From [Lactobacillus] timonensis (lineage in GTDB: Bacteria > Bacillota > Bacilli > Lactobacillales > Lactobacillaceae), in assembly GCF_900240275.1 (NCBI RefSeq), contig NZ_LT964761.1:1387388-1451387 (forward strand): a stretch of DNA of 64,000 nucleotides, in the 5' to 3' direction. Under the pieces are notes generated by a model that saw only the letters and a list, made by a program, of their open reading frames with translations, was not told the origin of the DNA and did not search any database. The first letter of the stretch is position 1, and each line of letters begins with the position of its first letter. Made by a program: the position numbers and the translations under genes. Shown here piece by piece: positions 54,342-63,944 of this stretch.

Positions 54342-55247
54342 ATGGACGGAATTATTGCATTATATAAGGACCGGGGGATGACTAGTTTTGCCTGCGTCAA
54401 CCGTTTACGTCACGTTCTTCACGAGAAACGGATTGGCCACGCGGGAACGCTGGACCCCAATGTAGATGGTGTTTTGCCCATTTGTATCGGCAAGGCGACA
54501 AAGGTAGTAGACTTTCTTCATGAACAACCCAAGACCTACGTTGGCGAGTTATTGATTGGTGAAGCAACGGAGACCGAAGACCTTGACGGCAAAGTGATTG
54601 CTGAAAAAGAAGTACCTGCGCCCATCACCGGTGATGTTTTGCAGAAAATAATGGGAGAAATGACTGGCAAATTAACCCAGATCCCGCCCATGTATTCAGC
54701 GGTCAGGGTTCAAGGGAAGCATCTTTACGAATACGCGCGAGCGGGCGAGACGGTTGAACGACCGAAGCGGTTGGTAACGATCAGCAACTTTAGCCTAGTG
54801 TCATCATCGTACGACGCCCAAAGTCGTCGACAACGCGTCCGGTTTAAAGTTCAGTGCAGTAAGGGGACCTACGTCCGTACCCTGGCGGTTGATTTGGCCA
54901 AGCGGCTGGGATACCCGGGGGTGATGAGTTCGCTAACCCGGGTGGCCAGTGGTGGTTTCACCATTGACCAGACTATTAGCTTGCACGATGTTGATGACCT
55001 GGTTGCTAATCAAATGATTGGTCATTATGTTTTGCCCATGGAAGTGGCTTTTGAAGATTGGCAACGGATCGAATTAACCGCAAACCAGTGGCCCGCTGTC
55101 AAAAACGGTGGTTGGTTGACAATCAATGAATTACCAGCCGATAGTCAAAAAAGAGTGGCCCTTTTTTATAATAACGAGATTAAGGCGCTCTACTACCACG
55201 CTGATAAGCAGCACTATAAACCACTGAAAATGTTGGCGGTTAACTAG
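54342..55247 (+). CDS. truB: tRNA pseudouridine55 synthase TruB
   Basis: TruB (301 residues) makes pseudouridine 55 in the T-loop of tRNAs. The catalytic motif GHAGTLDP contains D38. The substrate-binding SCSKGTYVRTLAVDL-type motif is present as VQCSKGTYVRTLAVDLAKRLG. The C-terminal domain is ordinary for lactobacilli. AAAGGAGG precedes the ATG at 54342. ribF begins ten bases after truB; the truB-ribF pair is common in Firmicutes. Confidence 0.97.
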   Translation: MDGIIALYKDRGMTSFACVNRLRHVLHEKRIGHAGTLDPNVDGVLPICIGKATKVVDFLHEQPKTYVGELLIGEATETEDLDGKVIAEKEVPAPITGDVLQKIMGEMTGKLTQIPPMYSAVRVQGKHLYEYARAGETVERPKRLVTISNFSLVSSSYDAQSRRQRVRFKVQCSKGTYVRTLAVDLAKRLGYPGVMSSLTRVASGGFTIDQTISLHDVDDLVANQMIGHYVLPMEVAFEDWQRIELTANQWPAVKNGGWLTINELPADSQKRVALFYNNEIKALYYHADKQHYKPLKMLAVN

Positions 55248-55257
55248 GAGGATCATT

Positions 55258-56226
55258 GTGCAAGTAATACGGATTCATCATCCACTAAATAAACAGCTGA
55301 TTGCTGATCAGCCTGTGGTGCTGGCAATGGGTTTTTTCGACGGAGTACATCTTGGTCACCAGCTGGTTATTAAGACTGCCAAAAAGATTGCTGACCAGCG
55401 GGGATTGCCCCTTGCAGTGCTGACATACAACCACAGTCCGGCAGTAGTTTATCACCGCCTTCCAGGTGGCGCGAAGTACCTGACGACAATTAACCAGAAG
55501 GCCGAGCTGATGAGCCGGCTGGGAGTCAGTGTGATGTATGTCGTTGACTTCACTTCCCAGTACGGGGCACAGTCACCACAGCAGTTTGTTGACAACTATT
55601 TAATGGCCTTTCATCCGGAAGTTGCGGTGGCAGGTGAGGACCACACATTTGGTCGTGGAGTCGCTGCCACAATGAGCAACCTACCGTCCTTAGCCAATGA
55701 ACGGTTCCAGGTTGTGGCTGTACCCACCATGGAGAACGGTTTGAGCAAAATTGGGACCAGTCGAATTCGACGACAAATTATGGCTGGTGAATTAGACTTA
55801 GCCACCCAGGGGTTGGGACGACCTTACCAGACGACAGGGTTAGTGGTTCACGGCTTCGCCCGCGGCAGGCAGATTGGCTTTCCGACGATCAATATCGATT
55901 CACCATCCTCAACGGTTATCCCGGCCCTGGGTGTTTACGTTACCCGTGTTAAAGTTGGCCATCACTGGTACGGGGGGATGGCAAATATTGGTCACAACGA
56001 AACCTTTGGCGACGGTGCGCCGCGCACGGTGGAAATTAACCTCTTTGATTTTCACCAGCTGGTTTATGGTGAAGAAGTGGTTGTTGAGTGGTACAGCCGC
56101 CTACGTGATGGGGTAAAGTTTGCTTCCGTGGAAGAACTAGTGACCCAGATGAGGGTCGACCAGCAAGCGGCAAAGGCATACCTGGCTAGTCACCCGCGGA
56201 AAATGGCCAATACTACATGGTGTTAG
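55258..56226 (+). CDS. ribF: Bifunctional riboflavin kinase/FAD synthetase RibF
   Basis: RibF (322 residues) converts riboflavin to FMN and FMN to FAD. The N-terminal FAD synthetase has the nucleotidyltransferase motif GFFDGVHLGHQ and SKIGTSRIRR. The C-terminal riboflavin kinase domain contains GRQIGFPTINI and GMANIGHNETFG. Both domains appear complete. The start is GTG 55258 behind AGGAGGATCATT. The downstream hairpin at 56251 closes the truB-ribF unit. Confidence 0.96.
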   Translation: MQVIRIHHPLNKQLIADQPVVLAMGFFDGVHLGHQLVIKTAKKIADQRGLPLAVLTYNHSPAVVYHRLPGGAKYLTTINQKAELMSRLGVSVMYVVDFTSQYGAQSPQQFVDNYLMAFHPEVAVAGEDHTFGRGVAATMSNLPSLANERFQVVAVPTMENGLSKIGTSRIRRQIMAGELDLATQGLGRPYQTTGLVVHGFARGRQIGFPTINIDSPSSTVIPALGVYVTRVKVGHHWYGGMANIGHNETFGDGAPRTVEINLFDFHQLVYGEEVVVEWYSRLRDGVKFASVEELVTQMRVDQQAAKAYLASHPRKMANTTWC

Positions 56227-56250
56227 AGTTTTGGGAATGATATCAAATCT

Positions 56251-56284
56251 AAAACGGCTTGGTTTTCTGACCAGGCCGTTTAAC
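56251..56284 (+). terminator. Terminator after ribF
   Basis: AAAACGGCTTGGT / ACCAGGCCGTTT, with a G-U pair, then TAACTT. The T-tract is poor. Confidence 0.65.
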
Positions 56285-56335
56285 TTCTATCTGTTTACAA
56301 GCAAGGGTTAAATTCACAAAAGGCGATTCAGTATT

Positions 56336-57193
56336 ATGCATAACTTAATTTTTCCAACAGACTTATCAGACGCTGTCCTGGATCCTTATGTACGGATGAG
56401 CGAGGCACAGCTTGTTCAGACAAATGCATCCCAACCAGGACTTTTTATTGCCGAAAGTCCAAAGGTCATCGAGCGGGCTTTACGAGCGGGTTATCGTCCA
56501 GCATCCTTTTTAGTAGAAGAAAAGGCGCTCGATCATGATTTGACCGCATTGGATCAAGAAATGACAAATAATAATACCCACCGGTGGGAGCAGACGCCCG
56601 TTTACGTTCTGAAAAGCGGGTTAATCCGGCACTTGGCTGGCTACAACCTCTTAAAGGGTGCGCTTGCAGCAATGCACCGGGTAAAACGGCCCGGGTTATC
56701 CGCTTTTTTAGCGTCGCTTTCTAGTGAACACCCGCGAATTGCTGTCTTGGAAAACGTTGTTAACCCGGCCAATGTCGGTGCCATTTTTCGGTCGGCAGCG
56801 GCATTGGGGATCGATGGTGTCATTGTGACTAGCGATTCTGCTGACCCGCTTTACCGTCGTTCTTCGCGTGTTTCGATGGGAACCGTCTTTCAAGTTCCCT
56901 GGACCTATTTAGATTGTCATGTCTGGCAGGATAAGGGAATTAAGCTTCTACACGAGCTTGGTTATCAAACGGCAGCAATGGCGCTTCGTCATAACACCAT
57001 TGCCATCGATAACCCCCGACTGTCACGAGTCGACAAGCTGGCAATTATCCTGGGATCAGAAGGCCCTGGTTTAAGAGCAAAGACGATTGACCAGAGCGAC
57101 TTCACCATTAAAATTCCGATGACTGCCGGAGTTGACTCGCTGAACGTTGCAGCTGCGTCGGCCCTAGCGTTTTGGGAATTGGGTAATCAATAA
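56336..57193 (+). CDS. TrmH/SpoU family RNA 2'-O-methyltransferase
   Basis: A 285-residue SPOUT methyltransferase. An N-terminal substrate-binding domain is followed by the knotted SAM domain with NVVNPANVGAIFRSAAALG, ILGSEGPGL and PMTAGVDSLNVAAASAL, the three SpoU motifs. The exact RNA target (rRNA or tRNA) is not evident. The start at ATG 56336 has no strong Shine-Dalgarno sequence (AAAAGGCGATTC), perhaps indicating low expression. It ends at a hairpin shared with the convergent gene. Confidence 0.9.
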   Translation: MHNLIFPTDLSDAVLDPYVRMSEAQLVQTNASQPGLFIAESPKVIERALRAGYRPASFLVEEKALDHDLTALDQEMTNNNTHRWEQTPVYVLKSGLIRHLAGYNLLKGALAAMHRVKRPGLSAFLASLSSEHPRIAVLENVVNPANVGAIFRSAAALGIDGVIVTSDSADPLYRRSSRVSMGTVFQVPWTYLDCHVWQDKGIKLLHELGYQTAAMALRHNTIAIDNPRLSRVDKLAIILGSEGPGLRAKTIDQSDFTIKIPMTAGVDSLNVAAASALAFWELGNQ

Positions 57194-57226
57194 AAAACCA
57201 GCCGGAAAAGCAGGCTGGTTATTCAT
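57192..57226. terminator. Bidirectional terminator between the methyltransferase and the basic protein gene
   Basis: AACCAGCC / GGCTGGTT with As on its left (strong T-tract for the minus strand) and ATTCATTCTT on its right. Confidence 0.8.
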
Positions 57227-57228
57227 TC

Positions 57229-57600
57229 TTAGTGTCTAGATGAGCGGTGAGCACCAGCGCGACCAATCTTATGGTTTTTGACCTTGTAGCGGGGACCTGT
57301 TTGGGTATCGAGCTTAAAGTGGTGCATTTTACCAGGGAATGGTCGTCCAGAGAGACGGATGGCAGTCCAGCTCTGCATAAGGGCGGTCATGGAAGCCAAA
57401 TTCTTGCTTAAGTTCGGATCGTCTGCTTGTTCTACCGCTTCTTTGATGTCGCTTTGCAAGCGGGTTACCAAGTCTTGGTGGTAAGACATCAACTCGGCGG
57501 TCAACGGGGCGTTGCGATATTGATTAAACAACTTTTGCACAATTTTCATGGCGTCGAGCGGGCCAGTTGGTTGGACGTAACGGTGTTTTGAAGTGGGCAT
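57229..57600 (-). CDS. Protein of unknown function, basic C-terminus
   Basis: A 123-residue predicted cytosolic protein. The first 85 residues look helical (LDAMKIVQKLFNQYRNAPLTAELMSYHQDLVTRLQ). The C-terminal 40 are basic (KNHKIGRAGAHRSSRH) and may bind nucleic acid. I do not recognise its family. The frame begins at 57615, but AAAGGATTCATT precedes the ATG at 57600, which I use. It is divergent from hrcA, and a minus-strand promoter candidate overlaps the CIRCE operator, so it may be heat-shock regulated. It ends at the terminator shared with the methyltransferase gene. Confidence 0.75.
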   Translation of the reverse strand: MPTSKHRYVQPTGPLDAMKIVQKLFNQYRNAPLTAELMSYHQDLVTRLQSDIKEAVEQADDPNLSKNLASMTALMQSWTAIRLSGRPFPGKMHHFKLDTQTGPRYKVKNHKIGRAGAHRSSRH

Positions 57601-57632
57601 AATGAATCCTTTCAAAAATAGTTTGACGTTTC

Positions 57633-57661
57633 TTGACTTTTCAGGGGTTGATTGTTATATT
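57633..57661 (+). promoter_or_regulatory. hrcA-grpE-dnaK promoter
   Basis: TTGACT, a 17-base spacer and TATATT lie upstream of the CIRCE operator. A second TTGACG at 57623 is ten bases upstream. Confidence 0.85.
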
Positions 57662-57672
57662 AGAAAATGTAT

Positions 57673-57699
57673 TTAGCACTTAACAAGGGTGAGTGCTAA
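57673..57699. promoter_or_regulatory. CIRCE operator (HrcA binding site)
   Basis: TTAGCACTT, a nine-base spacer, and GAGTGCTAA match the CIRCE inverted repeat with one mismatch (the ninth base of the left arm). It lies in the hrcA leader, about 18 bases before the start codon. Confidence 0.95.
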
Positions 57700-57716
57700 A
57701 AAGGAAGTGGTGATCG

Positions 57717-58766
57717 ATGCTCACCCAGCGCCAAAAAGACATTTTGCAACAAATTGTAAGGCAATATACGGCAACTGGTCAACCAGTCGGGTCAAAAGCA
57801 CTGGTTAACAAGCTACCGCATCGTGTGAGTTCAGCGACCGTGCGTAACGAAATGGCGGTACTGGAGAAAGCCGGACTGATTGAAAAGGAACATTCTTCTT
57901 CTGGTCGACTCCCATCTAAAAGGGGCTACCGTTTCTACGTTGACCACCTGCTTAACCCGGCGGCAGTTACTGATAACGACTTGTTGGTTATTCAGCACTC
58001 GCTAGGAATGGGGTTCCGCAAGATCGACGAACTGATATCACACTCGGCGGAGATCTTGTCGCAGTTGACTACCTTTACCGCCTTTACACTAAAACCAGAG
58101 CAGGCAGAAGTGCATTTGAGCGGGTTCCGGTTGGTTCCATTGGGCAACCAAAAGGTGATGGCAATCTTAGTGACGGATTCCGGAAACGTGGAGAGTCAGA
58201 CCTTTGATATTCCGCGTTCGATGGATCCGGAAGGTCTGGAAACGGTGGTGCGGTTGATTAACGACCAGTTGACAGGGTTAACACTGCCGGAAGTTGTCGG
58301 TCGACTGAAAACTGATATTCCAGCCAAGGTTACCCAGTATTTGGAAAGAGCCGACGGGTTCTTAGACCTGTTCGACAGTGTCCTCGCCAATGCTAAGCAG
58401 GAACACTTTTTCGTTGGTGGCCGGATGAACCTTCTCGGTTACTCGGTCAACCAAAACCCGAATGCGATGAAGTCGCTGTATAGTTTGCTTGACGCAAATG
58501 ATCGTCTGTCGAGTCTGCTGGATGCTGATTCGCCAAAAAACGGGATTAGCGTCAAGATTGGCAATGAAATTGCTGACAGCGATTTGATGAAGAACTACAG
58601 TTTAATTACTGCCACTTATGATGTGGACCAGTACGGTAAGGGAATTATCGCCGTTCTGGGGCCAACGCGGATGCCATATTCACGGACAATCGGCATTGTT
58701 GATGCCTTTCGCCGTGAACTTGCGCAGCGGTTGTTGGATTATTACCACAGATTCTATAACCAGTAA
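57717..58766 (+). CDS. hrcA: Heat-inducible transcription repressor HrcA
   Basis: HrcA (349 residues) represses class I heat-shock genes by binding CIRCE, with GroEL as modulator. A winged-helix N-terminal domain (TAVGQPVGSKALV-type segment, KLPHRVSSATVRNEMAVLEKAGLIEKEHSSSGRLPS) and C-terminal GAF-like dimer domain are visible. It is the first gene in hrcA-grpE-dnaK-dnaJ, behind CIRCE, so it is autoregulated. The ATG at 57717 is preceded by AAGGAAGTGG. Confidence 0.97.
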   Translation: MLTQRQKDILQQIVRQYTATGQPVGSKALVNKLPHRVSSATVRNEMAVLEKAGLIEKEHSSSGRLPSKRGYRFYVDHLLNPAAVTDNDLLVIQHSLGMGFRKIDELISHSAEILSQLTTFTAFTLKPEQAEVHLSGFRLVPLGNQKVMAILVTDSGNVESQTFDIPRSMDPEGLETVVRLINDQLTGLTLPEVVGRLKTDIPAKVTQYLERADGFLDLFDSVLANAKQEHFFVGGRMNLLGYSVNQNPNAMKSLYSLLDANDRLSSLLDADSPKNGISVKIGNEIADSDLMKNYSLITATYDVDQYGKGIIAVLGPTRMPYSRTIGIVDAFRRELAQRLLDYYHRFYNQ

Positions 58767-58779
58767 AGGAGGAACCGGA

Positions 58780-59337
58780 ATGGCTGAAGAAAAAAAGGCC
58801 AAGCAGGATGCAGCGAAGCAACCTAATAAACCTGCAGCTGACGTACAAAAAAAGCCGGCTAAGGACGATCAAGTGGCTGCTTTGACTAAGCAGGTGGCTG
58901 ACTTAAAAGAACAGTTAGCCAAGAAGGATGACCAGTACTTACGAGCTGAAGCAGAAATTCAAAATATGACCAACCACTTTAAGAAGGAACGCGGCGACTT
59001 GTTAAAGTACGAGGGTCAGGATTTGATCAAGGAGATCTTACCGGTCCTCGATAACTTAAAGCGGGCGTTGTCAATTAAGGTAGAGGACGACCAGGGCAAG
59101 CAGCTGCACGACGGTATCCAAATGGTTCATGATCACCTGGAAAAAGCCTTGGCCAGCCACGGTGTCAGTGAAATTGAAGCATTGAATAAGCCGTTTGATC
59201 CGACCGTTCACCAAGCAGTTTCTACAACTGCGGTGACTGGAGATCAAAAGCCGGACACCGTTGTTCAGGTTTACCAGGCTGGTTATCAGCTGAAGGATCG
59301 CGTCTTACGACCAGCGATGGTTGTTGTTGCGCAATAA
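58780..59337 (+). CDS. grpE: Nucleotide exchange factor GrpE
   Basis: GrpE (185 residues) releases ADP from DnaK. A lysine/alanine-rich disordered N-terminus and long coiled coil (VAALTKQVADLKEQLAKKD) lead to the beta domain with FDPTVHQAVS and DTVVQVYQAGYQLKDRVLRPAMVVV. The frame opens at 58618 within hrcA, but AAAGGAGGAACC precedes the ATG at 58780. It is the second gene of the CIRCE operon. Confidence 0.96.
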   Translation: MAEEKKAKQDAAKQPNKPAADVQKKPAKDDQVAALTKQVADLKEQLAKKDDQYLRAEAEIQNMTNHFKKERGDLLKYEGQDLIKEILPVLDNLKRALSIKVEDDQGKQLHDGIQMVHDHLEKALASHGVSEIEALNKPFDPTVHQAVSTTAVTGDQKPDTVVQVYQAGYQLKDRVLRPAMVVVAQ

Positions 59338-59373
59338 TAAAGACAGTTAATTAATTAAAAAAGAGGGATTAAT

Positions 59374-61251
59374 ATGGCAAGCAATAAGATTATTGGGATT
59401 GACTTAGGGACTACGAACTCTGCTGTTGCTGTAATGGAAGGCAACGAACCGAAAATCATTACCAACCCCGATGGTGGACGGACGACACCGTCAGTAGTTT
59501 CGTTCAAGAATGGCGAAACTCAAGTTGGTGACGTGGCAAAGCGTCAGGCAATTACTAACCCTAACACCATTACTTCTATCAAGAGCCACATGGGCGAAGC
59601 AGGTTACACGGTTGAAGTTGAAGGTAAGAAGTACACGCCACAAGAAATCTCGGCACTGATTCTTCAATATCTGAAGAAGTACGCTGAAGACTACATTGGT
59701 GACACAGTGGACAAGGCGGTTATTACCGTCCCAGCCTACTTTAACGATGCACAGCGTCAAGCTACTAAGGACGCCGGCAAGATTGCTGGTCTGGATGTCA
59801 AGCGGATTATCAACGAACCAACGGCATCTTCATTGGCTTATGGTCTGGATAAGGATGACACTGACGAAAAGATCTTGGTTTACGACCTTGGCGGTGGGAC
59901 TTTCGATGTTTCCATCCTTGAACTCGGCGATGGTGTCTTCCAAGTACTGTCAACCAACGGTGACACCCACCTTGGTGGTGACGACTTTGACCAGAAGATT
60001 ATGAACTGGCTGATGGACGACTTTAAGCAGGAACACAACATTGACCTGAGCAAGGACAAGATGGCCCTGCAACGGTTGAAGGACGCTGCTGAAAAGGCTA
60101 AGAAGGAACTGTCAAGTTCTCAGCAAGCCGATATTAGTCTGCCATTTATTGCCCAGGATCCGGCTACTCAAGGTCCCGTTCACCTGAATACCACTTTGAC
60201 CCGTGCTAAGTTCAACCAGCTGACTAACGACCTGGTTGAAAAGACAAAGCAACCAGTCATGAACGCCTTGAGCGATGCTGACTTGAGCTTTGGCGACATT
60301 GACAAGGTTATCTTAAACGGTGGTTCTACTCGTATCCCAGCAGTTCAAGAAATGGTTAAGGAACTTACTGGGAAGGAACCAGACCACTCAATCAACCCTG
60401 ACGAAGCCGTTGCCCTTGGTGCGGCCATTCAGGGTGGTGTTTTGACTGGTGATGTTAAGGACGTTGTTCTGCTTGATGTTACGCCACTGTCCCTGGGGAT
60501 TGAAACCATGGGTGGTGTCATGACAAAGCTGATTGACCGTAACACCACTATCCCAACGTCCAAGAGCCAGGTCTTCTCAACTGCTGCTGATAACCAGTCA
60601 GCCGTTGATATTCACGTTCTGCAAGGGGAACGTCCAATGGCTGCGGATAACAAGACGCTTGGGAACTTCCAACTGACTGATATTCCGCCTGCACCACGTG
60701 GTGTTCCGCAGATTAAGGTGACCTTCGATATTGACAAGAACGGTATTGTTAACGTTTCTGCCGAAGATCAGGGTACTCATAAGAAGCAAAATATCACTAT
60801 CAAGTCCAATTCTGGCCTGAGCGATGAAGAAATCGAACGGATGAAGAAGGACGCTGAAGAGCACGCTGAAGCAGACAAGAAGAAGAAGGAACGGGTGGAC
60901 CTGAATAATGAATCAGACCAACTGATCTTCCAAACTGACAAGACCCTCAAGGAATTGAAGGGCAAGGTTGACGACAGCGAGCTGAAGAAGGCACAGGATG
61001 CGCGTGACGCCCTGAAGAAGGCCCGTGATGCTGAAAACTACGACGAGATGAAGGCTAAGAAGGACGAACTGAACAAGATTGTCCAGGACCTGACAGTCAA
61101 GCTCTACCAGCAGGCTCAGCAGCAAAATGCCCAAAATAACGCCGATAATAATGGGCAACCTAACAATGGTGATAACAAGCACCATGATGACGACGGTAAG
61201 ACCGTCAATGGTGACTTCGAGGAAGTAGACCCGGACGACGATAAGAAGTAA
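59374..61251 (+). CDS. dnaK: Chaperone DnaK (Hsp70)
   Basis: DnaK (625 residues) binds unfolded proteins with ATP control. The ATPase domain has [30 protein letters not shown] and the [12 protein letters not shown] motif. The substrate-binding domain and lid follow, then a glutamine/asparagine-rich C-terminal linker ([20 protein letters not shown]) ending in an acidic tail [10 protein letters not shown]. The lactobacillus-type tail replaces the E. coli one but is usual here. It is third in the CIRCE operon; a terminator follows before dnaJ. Confidence 0.98.
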   Translation: MASNKIIGIDLGTTNSAVAVMEGNEPKIITNPDGGRTTPSVVSFKNGETQVGDVAKRQAITNPNTITSIKSHMGEAGYTVEVEGKKYTPQEISALILQYLKKYAEDYIGDTVDKAVITVPAYFNDAQRQATKDAGKIAGLDVKRIINEPTASSLAYGLDKDDTDEKILVYDLGGGTFDVSILELGDGVFQVLSTNGDTHLGGDDFDQKIMNWLMDDFKQEHNIDLSKDKMALQRLKDAAEKAKKELSSSQQADISLPFIAQDPATQGPVHLNTTLTRAKFNQLTNDLVEKTKQPVMNALSDADLSFGDIDKVILNGGSTRIPAVQEMVKELTGKEPDHSINPDEAVALGAAIQGGVLTGDVKDVVLLDVTPLSLGIETMGGVMTKLIDRNTTIPTSKSQVFSTAADNQSAVDIHVLQGERPMAADNKTLGNFQLTDIPPAPRGVPQIKVTFDIDKNGIVNVSAEDQGTHKKQNITIKSNSGLSDEEIERMKKDAEEHAEADKKKKERVDLNNESDQLIFQTDKTLKELKGKVDDSELKKAQDARDALKKARDAENYDEMKAKKDELNKIVQDLTVKLYQQAQQQNAQNNADNNGQPNNGDNKHHDDDGKTVNGDFEEVDPDDDKK

Positions 61252-61263
61252 GCTGCTAGTTAA

Positions 61264-61308
61264 AGGGAAAGAACCAAAGACCGTTTAGCGGCTTTGGTTT
61301 TTCCTTTT
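61264..61308 (+). terminator. Terminator between dnaK and dnaJ
   Basis: GGAAAGAACCAAAG-A-CCG pairs with CGG-CTTTGGTTTTTCC, followed by TTTTCTT. dnaJ may be expressed by partial read-through or from its weak TGTTATAAC element at 61321-61329. Confidence 0.75.
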
Positions 61309-61370
61309 CTTATCAACTTATGTTATAACTAAAAAGACACAATCAATCTTGTTACATGTGGGGGTTTCAG

Positions 61371-62501
61371 ATGGCTGAAAAAGATTATTACCAAACCTTA
61401 GGTGTTGACCGCGACGCATCCGAAAAGGATATTAAGCGGGCCTTTCGCCGACTGGCGGCAAAATACCACCCTGATGTTAACCACGAACCGGGTGCAGAAC
61501 AAAAGTTTAAGGATATTAACGAAGCCTATGAGGTTTTAGGGAATAAGGAAAAACGGGCCCGTTACGACCAATTTGGTGCGGCCGGCGTTAATGGCCAAGC
61601 TGGTGCCGGTGCCGGCGCTGCTGGTTCACAATTTGGTGGTTTTGGTGGTTTTGATGATATCTTCAACATGTTTACTGGCGGTGGTGCCCGCCGTGCTAAC
61701 CCTAACCAGCCACGTCAGGGGAGTGATCTGCAGTACACAATGAGTCTCACCTTTATGGACGCGGTTTTTGGTAAACAAACTAAGATTCGCTATAACCGGC
61801 AGGAAGAATGTAAGACCTGTCATGGCTCTGGTGCCCGGCCAGGGACGAGTCCAACGAAGTGTTCACGTTGTGACGGCAGCGGTTTTATTGTCACGATGCG
61901 CAATACGCCATTTGGGCGGATGCAACAGCAGTCAACTTGTCCTGTTTGTGGTGGGACCGGGAAAGAAATTAAGGATAAGTGCAATACTTGTCACGGGACC
62001 GGCCGTGTTCAACAACGCCACGAAATCAAGGTTAAGATTCCGGCAGGCGTCGATGACGGCGAGCAGATGCGCTTAGCTGGTCAAGGTGAAGCAGGGGTCA
62101 ATGGTGGTCCATACGGTGACCTCTACATTGTCTTCCAAGTATCACCAAGCAAGGACTTCAAGCGTGACGGTTCCGAAATCTATGTTGATAAAAACATCAC
62201 TTTTGCTCAGGCGGCACTCGGCGATAGGGTGAAGGTCAAGACTGTCCACGGCGATGTTGATTTGAAGATCCCAGCCGGGACGCAGTCAGGAACCAACTTC
62301 CGCTTAAGAAATAAGGGGGTTCCGCACGTTAATGGCAACGGCGATGAACACGTACGCGTTCACGTTAAGACGCCAACCCACCTTAATAAGCGGCAACGTG
62401 AAGCCTTGATGGCGTATGCGGCAGCAAGTGGTGAAAAAGCAGCTGAGGGTGTGAAGCCCGGCTTTTTCGACAAGTTGCGAGAAGCCTTTGATGACAAATA
62501 A
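61371..62501 (+). CDS. dnaJ: Chaperone DnaJ (Hsp40)
   Basis: DnaJ (376 residues) stimulates DnaK ATPase and holds substrates. The J domain has HPD at 33-35. A glycine/phenylalanine region (QFGGFGGFDDIFNMF) follows, then four zinc-binding repeats (CKTCHGSG, CSRCDGSG, CPVCGGTG, CNTCHGTG) and the C-terminal domains. The frame opens at 61356, but GGGGGT precedes the ATG at 61371. It ends the class I heat-shock cluster. Confidence 0.98.
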   Translation: MAEKDYYQTLGVDRDASEKDIKRAFRRLAAKYHPDVNHEPGAEQKFKDINEAYEVLGNKEKRARYDQFGAAGVNGQAGAGAGAAGSQFGGFGGFDDIFNMFTGGGARRANPNQPRQGSDLQYTMSLTFMDAVFGKQTKIRYNRQEECKTCHGSGARPGTSPTKCSRCDGSGFIVTMRNTPFGRMQQQSTCPVCGGTGKEIKDKCNTCHGTGRVQQRHEIKVKIPAGVDDGEQMRLAGQGEAGVNGGPYGDLYIVFQVSPSKDFKRDGSEIYVDKNITFAQAALGDRVKVKTVHGDVDLKIPAGTQSGTNFRLRNKGVPHVNGNGDEHVRVHVKTPTHLNKRQREALMAYAAASGEKAAEGVKPGFFDKLREAFDDK

Positions 62502-62526
62502 CCTAGACCAATTATCTAGACACAGT

Positions 62527-62553
62527 CCACGGTGGTTGACACCGTGGTTTTTT
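62527..62553 (+). terminator. Terminator after dnaJ
   Basis: CCACGGTG / CACCGTGG with a five-base loop and six Ts. The left end of the insertion sequence begins three bases after the T-tract. Confidence 0.9.
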
Positions 62554-62555
62554 GT

Positions 62556-62580
62556 GGCTCTTTGTCAATCGGTACTGATA
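62556..62580. repeat. Left terminal inverted repeat of the ISL3-type element
   Basis: GGCTCTTTGTCAA is the recognised end of ISL3/IS1165-like elements, with the following bases TCGGTACTGATA continuing the terminal repeat. The matching right copy lies outside the window. Confidence 0.75.
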
Positions 62581-62596
62581 GCTAATTTTGACCAGT

Positions 62597-63922
62597 TCAA
62601 GCAACTAGTTTGCTTGGGCTGGTTTTTCTTGTGATTATGGGTGCCTGAACCATGATGTGCGAATTTTTTAATGCTATTAGTATGCGAATCCGGAACCGGA
62701 AAAAGTTGCGAAAACCATAAGCCGTCCGTTTGATTACTTTGATTTTGTTATTAGTACCCTCAATGGGACCATTAGTTAACTGGTATTGAAAGCTCCTGAT
62801 GATTTCTTCCTGGTGTTGCCGTAAAGTCCGCTGGACTTTTTGTAATTGTTTAGGCAGATTAGTGAGTTTGCGTTGTAAGAGTGCCGTTAACTCTGCTGCT
62901 TGACCTTGATCCACTGCCTCTATCAAAGTTTGGTAGTAGTCATAAGCTATTTGCAATTCGGGTGACATGGACAAAAGCCGATCAATGACCTCACTATCAG
63001 ACAACCAGGCGCCACGAAAGTTGCGCCGTGGATAGTGGTGAATATTATCTAAATGAGCGATTTTTTGTAAAAGTAACTTCCAGAAACGCTTTAAAACGCG
63101 ATACTCGTGGGTGCCATGACCATAACGATTCATTACTTTAATCCGCACCGCTTGAAGTGCCCGATACGCCTGGGCAACGATATGAAAATGATCGGCAATA
63201 ATTCGGGCATGAGGAAAGAGTTCCTTGATTAAGCTCCGGTAAGGTTGATAAAGGTCGACGACAATCAAACGGACAGCACATCGGGCCCGCCGGGTAAAGT
63301 GACGATAAAAGTATTGCTTTAAATAACGCGAGTTCCGGGATTTAATAATATCGATGGTGCGATGATTAGTCGGATTCATTAAGAGCATGCTCATCCCACT
63401 ATCAGCGAATTGGCCTGACTTGAAGTCATCAAAAGCAATCGTTGCCGGCAGCCAATCTTTCTCAGGAACAAAGGTGTTTTCTAGCGTATCGATGGTTCTG
63501 GCAACGGTACTAGCAGACACGTAATAGTTATGGGCTAACTCTTTCTGTGAAATATTACGGTGAAGGTCTTTGATAATGAATTGCTTCACGTTATTAGCAA
63601 TCCGACAGCCGCGGCTAATGCCTTTAATCGTGGCGATTTTCGTCACGGTTTGCGGACATTTAGTGGACGGCTTACAGATATACTGCTGTTTTTTAATCAT
63701 GAGAATGGTCTTTACACCAGCGACCGACAGGGCGGTAATGACTACTGGGCGATGACGAAAACCATTCTTCAACATCGGGCGTCCACAAACAGGACAACGA
63801 CATTCACCAGTCTTGACCAAATGAATGATTTTGGTTTGGTCATCAATAGTCTCAGCCCCTTCTTTATCCAGCTGAAGCCCTGGGTCTTGGATTCCGGTTA
63901 AAAAGTTGATATCATTAGTCAT
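62597..63922 (-). CDS. ISL3-family DDE transposase
   Basis: A full-length 441-residue transposase. The N-terminal zinc-binding and helix-turn-helix region has CRCPVCGRP and YICKPSTKC. The DDE core shows FDDFKSGQFADSG (first D), VVDLYQPYRSLIKELFPHARIIADHFHI (second D), and the EGTNNKIKVIKRTAYGFRNFFRFRIRI segment (E), all diagnostic of ISL3. No frameshift or stop is seen, so it may be active. ATG 63922 is preceded by AAAGGA with ten-base spacing. Transcription is toward dnaJ, against the host operon. Confidence 0.93.
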   Translation of the reverse strand: MTNDINFLTGIQDPGLQLDKEGAETIDDQTKIIHLVKTGECRCPVCGRPMLKNGFRHRPVVITALSVAGVKTILMIKKQQYICKPSTKCPQTVTKIATIKGISRGCRIANNVKQFIIKDLHRNISQKELAHNYYVSASTVARTIDTLENTFVPEKDWLPATIAFDDFKSGQFADSGMSMLLMNPTNHRTIDIIKSRNSRYLKQYFYRHFTRRARCAVRLIVVDLYQPYRSLIKELFPHARIIADHFHIVAQAYRALQAVRIKVMNRYGHGTHEYRVLKRFWKLLLQKIAHLDNIHHYPRRNFRGAWLSDSEVIDRLLSMSPELQIAYDYYQTLIEAVDQGQAAELTALLQRKLTNLPKQLQKVQRTLRQHQEEIIRSFQYQLTNGPIEGTNNKIKVIKRTAYGFRNFFRFRIRILIALKNSHIMVQAPIITRKTSPSKLVA

Positions 63923-63944
63923 GAGGATTAATTTCCTTTCTGGA

